Shown piece by piece: positions 1 through 9,505 of a DNA stretch of 64,000 bases. Location of the stretch: NCBI GenBank assembly GCA_013141435.1, contig JABFQZ010000028.1, positions 45,642 through 109,641 of the forward strand. The letters run 5' to 3'. How positions within the stretch are numbered: the first letter of the stretch is position 1; each line of letters opens with the position of its first letter. The DNA comes from Ferruginibacter sp. GTDB taxonomy: Bacteria > Bacteroidota > Bacteroidia > Chitinophagales > Chitinophagaceae. The notes under the pieces were generated by a model, which made no database searches, was not told where the DNA came from, and saw only the letters and a list, made by a program, of their open reading frames with translations. A program made the position numbers and the translations under genes.

Positions 1-81
1 GAAAAAGGCAATTTAACTCATTTTTTTGAAGCGCCTGTATCGCCATTAAGTAATGAAATTATTAGTGCTATTGAGCAATAA
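1..81 (+). CDS. C-terminal end of a gene cut by the window edge
   Basis: Frame 1 is open from the first base and ends in TAA at 79-81, giving 26 residues that finish in SNEIISAIEQ. The next gene starts 12 bases later on the same strand, so this is the tail of an upstream co-directional gene. Too little is visible to name a family. Confidence 0.6.
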   Translation, partial: EKGNLTHFFEAPVSPLSNEIISAIEQ

Positions 82-93
82 ACTTTTTAAATT

Positions 94-618
94 ATGTTAT
101 CAAAATCTGATATAGAAAATTACTTTTTGGCTTATAAACATGAGCATCTTTTTTTATTGCTTCTTGCCGCTGTAATATTTATTTTAGCTTTAGCATTTAA
201 TTTTGGTGTAAAAAAACATTTTTACAAAGGAGCAGCTATACCACTTTATAGTTTTGCTGTATTGTTTTGTGTATTAGGCATTAGTAATTTTAAAAATGCA
301 GATAGGCTCCGTAAAATTTGTGTGTATGATTACGATTTGCACCCAGAGTATTTAAAAATAAGGGAGCTTGTAAGGGTAAATAGTTTTTTATTAAACGCTA
401 ATTTTGTTTTTTATATTAGCCTTATAATTGCAATTGCTGCTTTGCTTATATTTTTTTATTTTCAAAAAAAACTCAATGTTCAATATATAAAAGGACTAAC
501 TGTTTCGTTATTTTTAATGGGTACAATAAGTGCTGTAACTTTTTTTGTAGTAAAAGAAAAAGCAAAAATTTATAAATACCATATTGAAGAATTTACAAAG
601 AATATTGCTATAAAATAA
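94..618 (+). CDS. Small integral membrane protein, unknown function
   Basis: This 174-residue protein is not one I recognise. It has four clear hydrophobic segments, around residues 17-40, 47-65, 95-120 and 133-153, with a lysine-rich connecting loop near 66-90 and a charged C-terminus, so it is expected to span the cytoplasmic membrane four times. The ATG lies 12 bases after the preceding stop, suggesting co-transcription with the truncated gene at the window edge. Its stop abuts the convergent surface-protein gene with no room for a separate terminator. No catalytic motif is visible. Confidence 0.6.
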   Translation: MLSKSDIENYFLAYKHEHLFLLLLAAVIFILALAFNFGVKKHFYKGAAIPLYSFAVLFCVLGISNFKNADRLRKICVYDYDLHPEYLKIRELVRVNSFLLNANFVFYISLIIAIAALLIFFYFQKKLNVQYIKGLTVSLFLMGTISAVTFFVVKEKAKIYKYHIEEFTKNIAIK

Positions 619-2706
619 TTAACGTAATAATGTAAACATTCCTTTTCCGTTAACAATATTTCCATTTATATCAATTCCTTTGGCTTTCCATATATAGGAA
701 TTTGTGTTTTGAATTACACCTTGTATTTTTCCATCCCAACCCACACTAAAATTATTTGTGTAAAATATTTGTTGCCCATAGCGGTTATAAATTACAAAAT
801 AATTTAGTTGTTTTATTCCTCTTGGTATAGCTTTTAAAATATCGTTTTTATTATCGTTATTTGGTGTAAATGCAGTTGGTACAAAAATGCCTATTTCTTT
901 ATACACATCAATATGTACAGTGTCTATAGCTGTGCAGCCTGCTGCGTTGGTGGCAGTTATTTCATAATCTATATCCTTGTCTATTGTTGCAATTGGGTTT
1001 TGTAAATTAGAATTATCTAAGCCATAACTTGGTTGCCAATTGTAAGTAATAAAATTGCTAGTAGTTAAATCCTTAGCAAATAAATTTATTGTTTGGTTTA
1101 TAAAAATACCTGTATCTCTACCAGCAAAAACTTTAAGCAAATTTTTATTTTTAAGTATTATTTTTTTTGTAGCTGTACAACCATTTATATCTTTCACAAC
1201 AAAATTTAAAGTAGATGCAGGCACATTTAAAAAAGTGCTATCTGCTTGAAAATTTATACCATCTTTTGAATATTGTAATGGACGTATTCCATTTGTGGCT
1301 TTTAAAGTAACAGTACCATCAGCAAAGCCACAATTTGGATCAATAATATTTAAAGTTGATAATGATAGTGCATTGGTAACAGGTATATCAATTTGCACTT
1401 TTCTTAACACACCAAAAACATCTTTAGCTGTTATTTCGTGTACTCCATTATTCTGATTTAAAAATATATTGCTTGTTTGAAATGCTAAACCATCTATTGA
1501 AAAGCTGTAAGGTGCAGTACCAAAAGTAGCTACAGCAGTAATTGTAGCATCATTATTAGCACAAGCAGTTGTGCGAAAAAATGTTGCTTTTAAACTTCCA
1601 CAAAAAATGCCCGTATATTGTTTTAAATGATTTGGTAAACCAGCCTGACAAATTTTTCCATTCAAATTTATTGAATTATTTATGTATCCACAACTAACTC
1701 CCAAAACATTGGGATTATTAATTTCATCTAAAAAAGTTTTACTGGCTCTTGCTACATAAATTTTATTATTGGGTGCTTTTTGTAATGAACCGCCATTTTC
1801 AGTAAAATTATTTGCTAAAAGAAGTTCCGAATTTTTTATTGTAGTAGGATTATTAGAACTTAAATCGTATTGCGTTAACCTGAATTTTCCATATCTGCAT
1901 AAATACAATTTACTATCATCATCAGAAAACTCTACACCATAAGCAGCTGTATCCGATATTATAAAACCATTAGATACAATACCAGTAAGATTACTAAAAT
2001 CGAATAATTGGCATTTGCCAAATCCTAACTCATTTGCAGTACATAGCTTTGAGCCATTTTTAGAAATTTTCATACTACCAACTGCATCATCTACTGTTGC
2101 ATTTATTAACCCAGATGAAGATATTATTGGAATAGAATTTACACCCAAATTTGTAACGGAAAACGTTAAAAAATTATTGTTGCCTAACTCCTGTAGTACA
2201 ACCCAGTAATCGGTATTATTATTTTGCAAAGTGGCAGTTATTCTCTCCGAAACAGTTTCGTACAAAAAAGTATTTTTAGTAACAATATCACCAAAGCCAT
2301 TATCGAGCCTCATATCTACAGTAGTATAATAACAAGCACCAGCAAATGTTTGCGATGGGGTAGTAAAAATATAATAAATATTACAATCGCCTGGCTTTGG
2401 TACTATTACTATTTGTGAAGATGAATTATTGCCACCTAAACCTATGCCATTTGGCATTTGTAAGTGGTTAGCATTCCATACTTTTATTCCATTTGTATAA
2501 AAAAGCAAATCGCCATTGCTATCACATATCGAACTTACACCTTCGGTATGTAGCAATGCACCATTTAATAAAGTTGTTGGTATTGTTGTATTAAAATTTA
2601 ACCCAGCATTACTTCCAAAATACCAAATGTTATTTTCATTTTGGCAAAAGGCAAAATTTTGCAAAGCAACAAAAAATAGTATTAAAAATAATTTATGTTT
2701 ATACAT
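619..2706 (-). CDS. Secreted surface protein with T9SS type B (gliding-associated) C-terminal domain
   Basis: A 695-residue exported protein. I prefer the ATG at 2706 over an upstream in-frame start because it begins directly with a signal peptide (MYKHKLFLILFFVALQ, cleavage near FCQ). Residues about 20-370 look like a propeller-type region (NIWYFGSNAGLNF, FTENGGSLQKAPNNKIYVA). Two SprB-type short repeats follow around 390-540. The last about 85 residues start FVPTAFTPNNDNKNDIL and carry YNRYGQQIF and GWDGK, which is the type B CTD recognised by the type IX secretion system. The protein is therefore expected at the cell surface or outside the cell. No enzymatic motif was seen, and the exact ligand is unknown. 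Confidence 0.8.
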   Translation of the reverse strand: MYKHKLFLILFFVALQNFAFCQNENNIWYFGSNAGLNFNTTIPTTLLNGALLHTEGVSSICDSNGDLLFYTNGIKVWNANHLQMPNGIGLGGNNSSSQIVIVPKPGDCNIYYIFTTPSQTFAGACYYTTVDMRLDNGFGDIVTKNTFLYETVSERITATLQNNNTDYWVVLQELGNNNFLTFSVTNLGVNSIPIISSSGLINATVDDAVGSMKISKNGSKLCTANELGFGKCQLFDFSNLTGIVSNGFIISDTAAYGVEFSDDDSKLYLCRYGKFRLTQYDLSSNNPTTIKNSELLLANNFTENGGSLQKAPNNKIYVARASKTFLDEINNPNVLGVSCGYINNSINLNGKICQAGLPNHLKQYTGIFCGSLKATFFRTTACANNDATITAVATFGTAPYSFSIDGLAFQTSNIFLNQNNGVHEITAKDVFGVLRKVQIDIPVTNALSLSTLNIIDPNCGFADGTVTLKATNGIRPLQYSKDGINFQADSTFLNVPASTLNFVVKDINGCTATKKIILKNKNLLKVFAGRDTGIFINQTINLFAKDLTTSNFITYNWQPSYGLDNSNLQNPIATIDKDIDYEITATNAAGCTAIDTVHIDVYKEIGIFVPTAFTPNNDNKNDILKAIPRGIKQLNYFVIYNRYGQQIFYTNNFSVGWDGKIQGVIQNTNSYIWKAKGIDINGNIVNGKGMFTLLR

Positions 2707-2761
2707 TATATAAAGATATAGGTATGTTTTTTGTTGCAATTTACCAATTGTTTGCGATATA

Positions 2762-3463
2762 CTACATCATCTCTTTATCTGCAAAACTATAATAACCCTC
2801 ATCACTCACTATAATATGATCTATTACTTTTATATCGAAAAAAGAAGCTGCTATTTTTATTTTTTCAGTTAGCTTTATATCGGCTTCGCTTGGTTGTAAG
2901 TTGCCCGATGGATGATTATGGCTTAATATCAAAGATGTAGCACCTTCATCTAAAGCTTGTTTTAAAATTATACGTGGGTCGGCTACTGTGCCTGTAATGC
3001 CACCTTTGCTAATTATTTTAAAACTTTTTACTTTATTGGCTTGGTTTAAAAAAAGTACAGCAAATACTTCGTGTGCATTATCTTTTAAAATTGTACGTAA
3101 ATAATTTGCTATTTCTTTACTTGTTGTAAGTTTTGTTCTTTGCAAAAAATCGCCAGCCGTGCGTCTTCTACCTATTTCTAATGCAGCAGCTATAGAAATA
3201 GCTTTTGCAAGCCCAATGCCTTTTATTTGTTGTAAATCTGTCAATGATAATTTGCCTAATTCATCTAAATTATTTTGCCCTAAGTTAAGTATATCCTTAG
3301 CCAATTCAATAGCCGATTTTGTTTTGTTGCCAGTATTTATAATTATAGCAAGTAGTTCCGAATTACTCAATGTTTCTGCACCATTTTTGGCCATTTTTTC
3401 TCTTGGTCTATCGTCTTCAGCCCAATTTTTTATAGAAGTTTTAGTTTTATTATAATTTTCCAA
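2762..3463 (-). CDS. radC: RadC family protein (JAB/MPN domain)
   Basis: The 233-residue protein matches the RadC family in length and architecture. An N-terminal UPF0758 region contains a helix-hairpin-helix (LQQIKGIGLAKA, about residues 70-81). The C-terminal JAB1/MPN metalloprotease-like domain has the H-x-H-x10-D signature SHNHPSGNLQPSEAD, with metal ligands H182, H184 and D195. RadC was named for DNA repair, but its biochemical role is unsettled, and the family is often linked to mobile elements. Here it sits alone between a convergent surface-protein gene and the divergent prs gene. The start gives the usual family N-terminus (IKNWAEDDRPREKM). Confidence 0.93.
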   Translation of the reverse strand: MENYNKTKTSIKNWAEDDRPREKMAKNGAETLSNSELLAIIINTGNKTKSAIELAKDILNLGQNNLDELGKLSLTDLQQIKGIGLAKAISIAAALEIGRRRTAGDFLQRTKLTTSKEIANYLRTILKDNAHEVFAVLFLNQANKVKSFKIISKGGITGTVADPRIILKQALDEGATSLILSHNHPSGNLQPSEADIKLTEKIKIAASFFDIKVIDHIIVSDEGYYSFADKEMM

Positions 3464-3494
3464 GATTATGCTTTTTATTAATGCAAACTAAATG

Positions 3495-3502
3495 TATTTT
3501 TG
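3495..3502 (+). promoter_or_regulatory. Bacteroidota -7 promoter box for prs
   Basis: TATTTTTG fits TAnnTTTG exactly, 31 bases before the chosen prs start. No convincing -33 TTG was seen at the usual spacing. Because transcription would begin just downstream, it argues against the upstream in-frame TTG (3500) as the prs start. Confidence 0.55.
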
Positions 3503-3532
3503 CACAATATTCTTCACTTTACAAAATATTAC

Positions 3533-4486
3533 ATGCTACCAAACGTAAAAATATTTTCAGGCACAGGTTCACAATATCTAGCAAAAAAAATTGCGGCAAA
3601 ATTTGGAGAGCCGTTAGGCAATGTTAATATACAGCGCTTTAGTGATGGAGAAATTGGAGTAGAATTTCAGGAAAGTATAAGAGGAAGGTCGGTTTTTTTG
3701 GTACAAAGTACCTTTTCGCCTACCGATAATATGATGGAATTGCTTTTAATGATAGATGCTGCCAAAAGAGCATCGGCTTACAAAGTAATAGCTGTAATAC
3801 CATATTATGGCTATGCAAGGCAAGATAGAAAAGACAGGCCAAGAGTAGCTATAGGCTCAAAATTAGTAGCCAATATGCTTACTGCTGCTGGTGCCGATAG
3901 GGTTGTTACTATGGATTTGCATGCACCACAAATACAAGGTTATTTCGATATACCTGTAGATCATTTAGACTCTTCGGCAATTTTTATACCATACATAGAA
4001 AACTTAAATTTAGAAAACCTAACCTTTGCGGCTCCCGATGTTGGTAGCGCTAATAGAATAAGAGAAGTAGCTACTTTTTTTGAGGTAGAAATGGTAATTT
4101 GCGATAAGCACCGCAAGCGTGCAAACGAAATTGCAAGCATGGTTTTAATAGGTGATGTAAAAGATAGAGATGTAGTACTTATAGATGATATTTGTGATAC
4201 TGGTGGTACACTTTGCAAAAGTGCAGCCTTAATGAAAGAAAAAGGTGCAAGAAGTGTACGGGCTTTGTGTACGCACCCCGTATTAAGCGGTAAAGCCTAC
4301 GAAAATATACAAAATAGTGTGCTAGAAGAGCTGGTAGTATGCGATACAATACCGGTAAAAGATATTTGCGATAAAATAAAAGTACTTTCGGTAGATGAGC
4401 TTTTTGCTGTAGCACTTAGAAATGCTTATGAAAACAAGAGTATCAATAGCTTATTTATTAGAAGTATGAGAAAAGGAGTGAAGTAA
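3533..4486 (+). CDS. prs: Ribose-phosphate pyrophosphokinase
   Basis: PRPP synthase makes 5-phosphoribosyl-1-diphosphate from ribose-5-phosphate and ATP, feeding purine, pyrimidine, His, Trp and NAD synthesis in the cytoplasm. The 317-residue length is normal. The N-terminal segment VKIFSGTGSQYLA, the flexible-loop region ARQDRKDRPR, MDLHAPQIQGYFDIPVDHL, and the PRPP-binding loop VVLIDDICDTGGTLCKSA are all present. I chose the ATG at 3533, not an upstream TTG, because homologs begin at this point and the promoter box lies at 3495. It is followed by a separate promoter for rplY, so the two genes are probably independent units. Confidence 0.96.
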   Translation: MLPNVKIFSGTGSQYLAKKIAAKFGEPLGNVNIQRFSDGEIGVEFQESIRGRSVFLVQSTFSPTDNMMELLLMIDAAKRASAYKVIAVIPYYGYARQDRKDRPRVAIGSKLVANMLTAAGADRVVTMDLHAPQIQGYFDIPVDHLDSSAIFIPYIENLNLENLTFAAPDVGSANRIREVATFFEVEMVICDKHRKRANEIASMVLIGDVKDRDVVLIDDICDTGGTLCKSAALMKEKGARSVRALCTHPVLSGKAYENIQNSVLEELVVCDTIPVKDICDKIKVLSVDELFAVALRNAYENKSINSLFIRSMRKGVK

Positions 4487-4556
4487 AATGGTAGTTGATG
4501 CTTGTGCTTGATACTCAATACTCAATACTAATATCTCTAATTTCAAAAAAAAACCT

Positions 4557-4564
4557 TACTTTTG
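4557..4564 (+). promoter_or_regulatory. Bacteroidota -7 promoter box for rplY
   Basis: TACTTTTG fits TAnnTTTG and is followed by C, as in strong Bacteroidota promoters; it lies 23 bases before the rplY ATG. Confidence 0.55.
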
Positions 4565-4587
4565 CACCTCATAAAAAATAAACAATA

Positions 4588-5175
4588 ATGAAAACAATTA
4601 CAATCGAAGGACAACTGAGGACCGAAAGCGGAAAAAAAGCCACCCGCCAGCTTCGCTCTCAGCAACTTGTGCCAGCTGTAATTTACGGTGGTAAAACTGA
4701 AGTAAATTTTTCGGCACCTTTATCTGCATTCAAAAGCATCGTTTACACATCGGAATTTATGTTTGCCGATATTAATGTGGAAGGTAAAACTTACAAATGC
4801 ATTTTGAAAGATTTACAATTTAATAAAGTAACAGATGTTTTAATACATGTTGACTTTTTAGAATTGGTAGATGATAAAAAAGTAATAGCTACTTTACCTT
4901 TAAAATATACTGGCACATCGGTAGGTGTAAAAGCAGGTGGTAAATTGGTATTGAAAATAAAATCGGTAAAAGTAAAAACTTTGCCTAAGTACTTAAAAGA
5001 AAATATCGAAGTTGATATTTCTGGCTTAGAGTTAAATGAAAATATACGTATTGAAAACATTGTTGCCCCAAATATGGAAATAATGAACTCTCCTCGTATT
5101 CCTATTGCAGCAGTTACAATGACTCGTCAGCTTAAGCAAGAAGAAACCGCAGCAGCTAAAACAGCAAAAAAATAA
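4588..5175 (+). CDS. rplY: 50S ribosomal protein L25/general stress protein Ctc
   Basis: L25 binds 5S rRNA in the large ribosomal subunit. At 195 residues this is the long Ctc-type form: an N-terminal L25 domain (about residues 1-90, with EGQLRTESGKKATRQLR and ILKDLQFNKVTDVLIHVDF), then the beta-rich TL5/Ctc C-terminal domain, and a short Ala/Lys tail. The start ATG follows a good promoter box. A strong intrinsic terminator closes the unit, so it is probably monocistronic. In many Bacteroidota it lies next to prs, as here. Confidence 0.94.
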   Translation: MKTITIEGQLRTESGKKATRQLRSQQLVPAVIYGGKTEVNFSAPLSAFKSIVYTSEFMFADINVEGKTYKCILKDLQFNKVTDVLIHVDFLELVDDKKVIATLPLKYTGTSVGVKAGGKLVLKIKSVKVKTLPKYLKENIEVDISGLELNENIRIENIVAPNMEIMNSPRIPIAAVTMTRQLKQEETAAAKTAKK

Positions 5176-5196
5176 TATAAAATAAGTATGTAAAAA

Positions 5197-5225
5197 ATGC
5201 CTTCTTTACCGAAGGCATTTTTTTT
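5197..5225 (+). terminator. Intrinsic terminator after rplY
   Basis: Stem ATGCCTTC (5197-5204) pairs perfectly with GAAGGCAT (5211-5218) across TTTACC and runs into seven T residues, 22 bases after the rplY stop. Confidence 0.85.
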
Positions 5226-5242
5226 AGTATTTAAAAAGAGTT

Positions 5243-5353
5243 TACATTTGCACCCTTCATGCCATAAAGGCGTATAATATAATTCGGACTGTGATTTGCT
5301 ACTGTCCCAATTACGTTAAAGAATAAAATTTATTTTAATTTAAAATTACCAAA
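5243..5353 (+). promoter_or_regulatory. yidC promoter box and 5' leader
   Basis: TACATTTG (5243-5250) fits the -7 consensus, so the yidC mRNA would carry a leader of nearly 100 bases. Inside the leader, GGACTGT (5286-5292) can pair with ACTGTCC (5301-5307), with one T-T mismatch, over an 8-base loop. No known riboswitch class is recognisable. Confidence 0.4.
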
Positions 5354-7198
5354 ATGGGAATGGATAAAAATACAATGATTGGTTTTGCTCTTATTGGAGC
5401 TTTGCTAATTGGAATGTTATATATTAACAATAAAAGCAAGATGGAGTATGAGGCACAGCAAAAACTAATAGCCGATTCTATTGCAGCACTTAAACCTAAA
5501 AAAGACACAACATTGGCTCGAATAGATTCTGTAAAAGTAGATTCTATAAAAGCAATAAATCAGACTCAAGGATTTGTAAAAGATACAACCACACCGCATT
5601 TGATGGTTTTAGAAAACGATGTAATGAAAGTTACATTTAACACCAAAGGTGCACAGCCACAAATAGTAGAGCTTAAAAAGTATCGAAAATTTGACAGCAG
5701 TAATGTACTTGTTCAAACAGGAAATTATAATAAATTTTCGTATGCAGTAAGTACTGGCGAAAACAAAACCATACAAACAGAAAATGTAAATTTTGCAGTA
5801 GAAAATACAATTACAAATGCAGATAATAGTAAAACCTTATCTTTTAAAACTGGCGATAGCACTGGCAACAAACAAATAATACATCAATACACATTAAAGC
5901 CAGGAGAGTATATGATGGATTTTAATATTATTACGAAAGGAGCAAACTTGTTTACAAATAATATAATAAATTTAACTTGGCAAGCAGAGGCAGCAGAAAT
6001 AGAAAAAGATAGCAAATACGAACTTACACAATCGCATATATGTTATAACAATAACGATAAGTTTGATTTTGAATATGCTGCAAAACCCGATACCAAGGCA
6101 TTTAATAATGCTATAAATTGGGTAGGCGTAAAACAGCAGTTTTTTATAGCTGCACTAGCTGCAAAAAATAAATTTGAAAGCGGTAATGTAGAATGGAAAG
6201 TGCCAACTGACAGTAGTAAGTACATTTTTAGAGCATTAGCAAATGTAAAATTGCCAGTAGCATCTAACGGTAATACGGCTTTGCAATTATATTATGGCCC
6301 AAGCGATTATAATATCCTAAAAAAATACGACAATAAAATGGAAAATATGGTACCTTATGGTTCTGGTGTTTTCTCTTTTGTAAAATATATTAATAGATAT
6401 TTTTTATTGCCTGTTTTCGATTTTTTGCGTAATAATATTGCTAGTATGGGTATCGTTATTTTATTGGTAACATTGCTTATACGTTTAATTACATCTCCAA
6501 TATTATACAAAAGTTATTTGAGCGGAGCAAAAATGAAAGTGCTAAAACCAGAGGTAGATGCTCTTAAGTTGAAACATACCGATAAAACGGGTACTATGGA
6601 TCAGCAAGCTTTTAGTATGGATCAAATGAAACTTTGGAAGTCGGCAGGAGTAAGCCCATTAGGAGGATGCTTGCCTGCATTATTGCAAATACCAATATTT
6701 ATGTCGCTATATTATTTTTTTCAAAGTAATATCGATTTAAGAGGCAAAAATTTTCTTTGGGCAAATGATTTAGCTGCTTATGATTCCATATACCAATTAC
6801 CATTTAGTATTCCATTTTATGGCGACCATGTAAGTTTATTTACACTTACTGCTACTATTACAAGTATGCTAATATCTATATATAGCATGAGTACAATGCA
6901 AGATAATAGCAACCCTGTAATGAAATATATGCCTTATATTTTTCCTGTTTTATTATTAGGAGTATTTAATAATTTGCCATCGGCTCTTACTTGGTACTAC
7001 ACTATTTCTAATACTATTACTTTATTGCTACAAATATTTATTCAGAAATATGTAATAAACCATGATAAAATTTTGGCAGAAATAAATGAAAATAGGAAAA
7101 AACCGCAAAAAACTAGTGGCATTGCAGCAAAAGTGCAAGCCATGCAAGAGAGCCAACGAAAACTACAAGAGCTAAAAAATAAAAGCAATAAAAACTAA
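5354..7198 (+). CDS. yidC: Membrane protein insertase YidC
   Basis: YidC inserts and folds inner-membrane proteins, alone or with SecYEG. The 614-residue protein has the layout of Gram-negative YidC. There is an N-terminal transmembrane helix (MIGFALIGALLIGMLYI) and a large periplasmic beta-super-sandwich domain (about residues 80-340). The conserved five-helix core follows from about residue 365, with the characteristic SPLGGCLPALLQIPIFMSLY and the signature arginine in LLIRLITSPILYKSYLSGAKM. The Lys-rich C-terminal tail is typical. It has its own promoter and leader upstream and a terminator 22 bases after the stop. Confidence 0.96.
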   Translation: MGMDKNTMIGFALIGALLIGMLYINNKSKMEYEAQQKLIADSIAALKPKKDTTLARIDSVKVDSIKAINQTQGFVKDTTTPHLMVLENDVMKVTFNTKGAQPQIVELKKYRKFDSSNVLVQTGNYNKFSYAVSTGENKTIQTENVNFAVENTITNADNSKTLSFKTGDSTGNKQIIHQYTLKPGEYMMDFNIITKGANLFTNNIINLTWQAEAAEIEKDSKYELTQSHICYNNNDKFDFEYAAKPDTKAFNNAINWVGVKQQFFIAALAAKNKFESGNVEWKVPTDSSKYIFRALANVKLPVASNGNTALQLYYGPSDYNILKKYDNKMENMVPYGSGVFSFVKYINRYFLLPVFDFLRNNIASMGIVILLVTLLIRLITSPILYKSYLSGAKMKVLKPEVDALKLKHTDKTGTMDQQAFSMDQMKLWKSAGVSPLGGCLPALLQIPIFMSLYYFFQSNIDLRGKNFLWANDLAAYDSIYQLPFSIPFYGDHVSLFTLTATITSMLISIYSMSTMQDNSNPVMKYMPYIFPVLLLGVFNNLPSALTWYYTISNTITLLLQIFIQKYVINHDKILAEINENRKKPQKTSGIAAKVQAMQESQRKLQELKNKSNKN

Positions 7199-7220
7199 GT
7201 TTAGTTAAAATATTGTTACA

Positions 7221-7250
7221 AAGCTGCATTTTAATAGATGCAGCTTTTTC
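7221..7250 (+). terminator. Intrinsic terminator after yidC
   Basis: AAGCTGCAT (7221-7229) pairs with ATGCAGCTT (7238-7246) over an 8-base loop, followed by TTTCTTT. Confidence 0.8.
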
Positions 7251-7306
7251 TTTGCTACTATTATATTGTAAAACGGTACATATTTTGCTATCTTTATACT
7301 CAAATA

Positions 7307-7975
7307 ATGAACATGAAAATTTCAATTTTTACTTTTATATTTTTTCAATTTTTAAGCAATAATATTTTTGCTCAAAAAATAATGAACGAGGGCACATTGG
7401 TTTACTCAATATCTATAGAAACAACTAATGGCGAAAAACAAATAAATAGTGCACTTAATGGAGCTGTACTTAGTTTATTTTATACAAAAGATAAAAGCCG
7501 TACCGAAATGCAAACTAAAATAGGTACAGAAGCTACTGTGTATGATAATAAAGCAGACAAAGGATTTATTTTGAAAGAATACAGTGGTCAAAAATTAATG
7601 ATAACAACAACCGCCGATAATTGGGAACTAAAGAACCATGTAAACAGAAATTTGGTATTTAAGATTGATGAAACAAAAACAATGATAGAAGGTTACAATT
7701 GTTATAAAGCTACAGCAACCAGTGCCGATGGAAAAAATTATACAGTATTTTACGATGCTACAAAAATTATTGCTAATAAAACCTACAACAATGCTTTTCC
7801 ACAAATTGAAGGCGTACCTGTACAATATGAAATGCAATCGGGCAATTTGGTGTTTAAATATACTTTAAACAAAATTGAAAACGAAGTATTGCCAGCCAAT
7901 AAATTTGATGCACCCAAAATAGGTTTTAGGGTAATGACCTACGAAGAAGCTAACCAATTAAAAAAAGGCGCATAA
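7307..7975 (+). CDS. Exported GLPGLI/DUF4412-like protein
   Basis: A 222-residue secreted protein. I start it at the ATG at 7307, where a signal peptide begins (MNMKISIFTFIFFQFL, cleavage near IFAQ). The upstream in-frame extension would overlap the yidC terminator. The mature part is a repeated beta-strand pattern (GTLVYSISIET, DKSRTEMQTKIG, CYKATATSADGKNYTVFYD) resembling GLPGLI/DUF4412 proteins, which are common and uncharacterised in Bacteroidota. It is probably periplasmic or on the inner face of the outer membrane. No catalytic residues or lipobox were seen, and the family assignment is tentative. Confidence 0.6.
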   Translation: MNMKISIFTFIFFQFLSNNIFAQKIMNEGTLVYSISIETTNGEKQINSALNGAVLSLFYTKDKSRTEMQTKIGTEATVYDNKADKGFILKEYSGQKLMITTTADNWELKNHVNRNLVFKIDETKTMIEGYNCYKATATSADGKNYTVFYDATKIIANKTYNNAFPQIEGVPVQYEMQSGNLVFKYTLNKIENEVLPANKFDAPKIGFRVMTYEEANQLKKGA

Positions 7976-8094
7976 TTTATTTTTAAGATAAACAAAAAAT
8001 GTAAGTGTTCTAATTTTTTTTGTTTTTTTTTCATTTTACCCATATTATTTTCTTTACAATTATTACGGTAAATAAAAATCAAATAACACTATAG

Positions 8095-8102
8095 TATTTT
8101 TG
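8095..8102 (+). promoter_or_regulatory. Bacteroidota -7 promoter box for the aminopeptidase gene
   Basis: TATTTTTG fits TAnnTTTG, 41 bases before the ATG at 8143. Confidence 0.5.
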
Positions 8103-8142
8103 TGCTTCAAAAAAATTATATTGCAGTGTAAAAAATGCACTC

Positions 8143-9438
8143 ATGAAATATCTTCCACTCAACTCAAATATTTTTGTAGAAAATAGAAAACGATTTGTAA
8201 ACAAACTACTACCTAATTCTATAGCCATTTTTAATAGCAACGATGAGTTGCCTACCAATGGCGATGCTATTTATAAATTTAAACAAAATGCCGATTTGTA
8301 TTGGCTTACCGGAATTGAGCAAGAAGATACAATGTTGGTTTTTTTTCCAAATAATACCGATGTAAAATATAAAGAAGTATTAGTAATAGTACGCCCAAAC
8401 GAACTTAAAGAAAAATGGGATGGTCATAGGCTGCGTATAAGCGAAGCACAAAATATATCGGGAATAGAAACTGTAATATATTTAGATTCCTTAGAAGCAT
8501 TTTTGCAGCCATGGATACATTTGGCCGAAAATATTTATTTAAATACAAACGAAAACGATAGAAAAGCAAATCTTATTGCAGTAAAAGATTATCGTTATGC
8601 AAAAGAAATGAGGGCTCGTTATCCTTTACATAATTACAAACGTAGTGCACCAATATTAAAAGAATTGAGGGCTATTAAAACTGCAAACGAAGTAGAAGTT
8701 ATACAAAAGGCAATAGATATTACCGATATTACCTTCAGAAAACTTTTGCAGTTTATAGAGCCGGGTGTTATGGAATACGAAATACATGCCGAAATTTTAC
8801 ATTCATTTTTATACCAGCGTGCCACTGGAGAAGCATACGGAAGTATCATAGCTAGTGGTGATAATGCAAGAGTGTTGCATTACATCGAAAATTGTAGAGA
8901 GTGTAAAGATGGCGATATGTTACTAATGGATTTTGGGGCAGACTATGGAAACTATGCTGCTGACTTAACAAGAACAATACCAGTAAATGGAAAATTTACT
9001 AAACGTCAAAAAACAGTATATAATGCATGTTTGCATTTGCATAAATATGCTGCTAGTATTTTAAAACCAGGTATTAGTATTGTAGATTATACCGAAAAAG
9101 TAGGTGATGAAGCAACAATTATTTTTCAAAAAATTGGATTACTCAAAAAGAGTGATGTAAAAAATGAAAACCCAAATGATAGAGCGTATAGGAAATATCT
9201 TTATCATGGCATATCGCATCATTTAGGTATAGATGTACACGACTTAGGCACACGTACCGAGCCCATAAAAGCAGGAATGGTTTTTACAATAGAACCTGGT
9301 ATTTATATCGAAGAAGAACAAATGGGTATACGAATAGAAAATAATTTTTGGGTTACAAAAAATGGCAATAAAGATTTAATGAAAAATATTCCAATAGAAG
9401 TAGAGGAGATAGAAGCATTAATGAAGAGAATTAAATAA
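8143..9438 (+). CDS. pepP: Aminopeptidase P family protein (Xaa-Pro aminopeptidase)
   Basis: This metalloenzyme removes the N-terminal residue ahead of proline in the cytoplasm. The 431 residues comprise an N-terminal creatinase-like domain (RKRFVNKLLPNSIAIF, LYWLTGIEQEDTML) and a C-terminal pita-bread catalytic domain. All five dinuclear-metal ligands are visible: D263 in LLMDFGADYG, D274 in AADLTRT, H359 in ISHHLGIDVHD, E384 in TIEPGIYI and E399 in GIRIENN. The start codon is supported by a promoter box and the normal family N-terminus. The gene is followed 67 bases later by pssA. Confidence 0.93.
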   Translation: MKYLPLNSNIFVENRKRFVNKLLPNSIAIFNSNDELPTNGDAIYKFKQNADLYWLTGIEQEDTMLVFFPNNTDVKYKEVLVIVRPNELKEKWDGHRLRISEAQNISGIETVIYLDSLEAFLQPWIHLAENIYLNTNENDRKANLIAVKDYRYAKEMRARYPLHNYKRSAPILKELRAIKTANEVEVIQKAIDITDITFRKLLQFIEPGVMEYEIHAEILHSFLYQRATGEAYGSIIASGDNARVLHYIENCRECKDGDMLLMDFGADYGNYAADLTRTIPVNGKFTKRQKTVYNACLHLHKYAASILKPGISIVDYTEKVGDEATIIFQKIGLLKKSDVKNENPNDRAYRKYLYHGISHHLGIDVHDLGTRTEPIKAGMVFTIEPGIYIEEEQMGIRIENNFWVTKNGNKDLMKNIPIEVEEIEALMKRIK

Positions 9439-9505
9439 TGAACACATTGATTAACCAATCAATAGTTTTTAATTGAGCTGTATTTGTAAATTTTTAATAC
9501 AAAAA

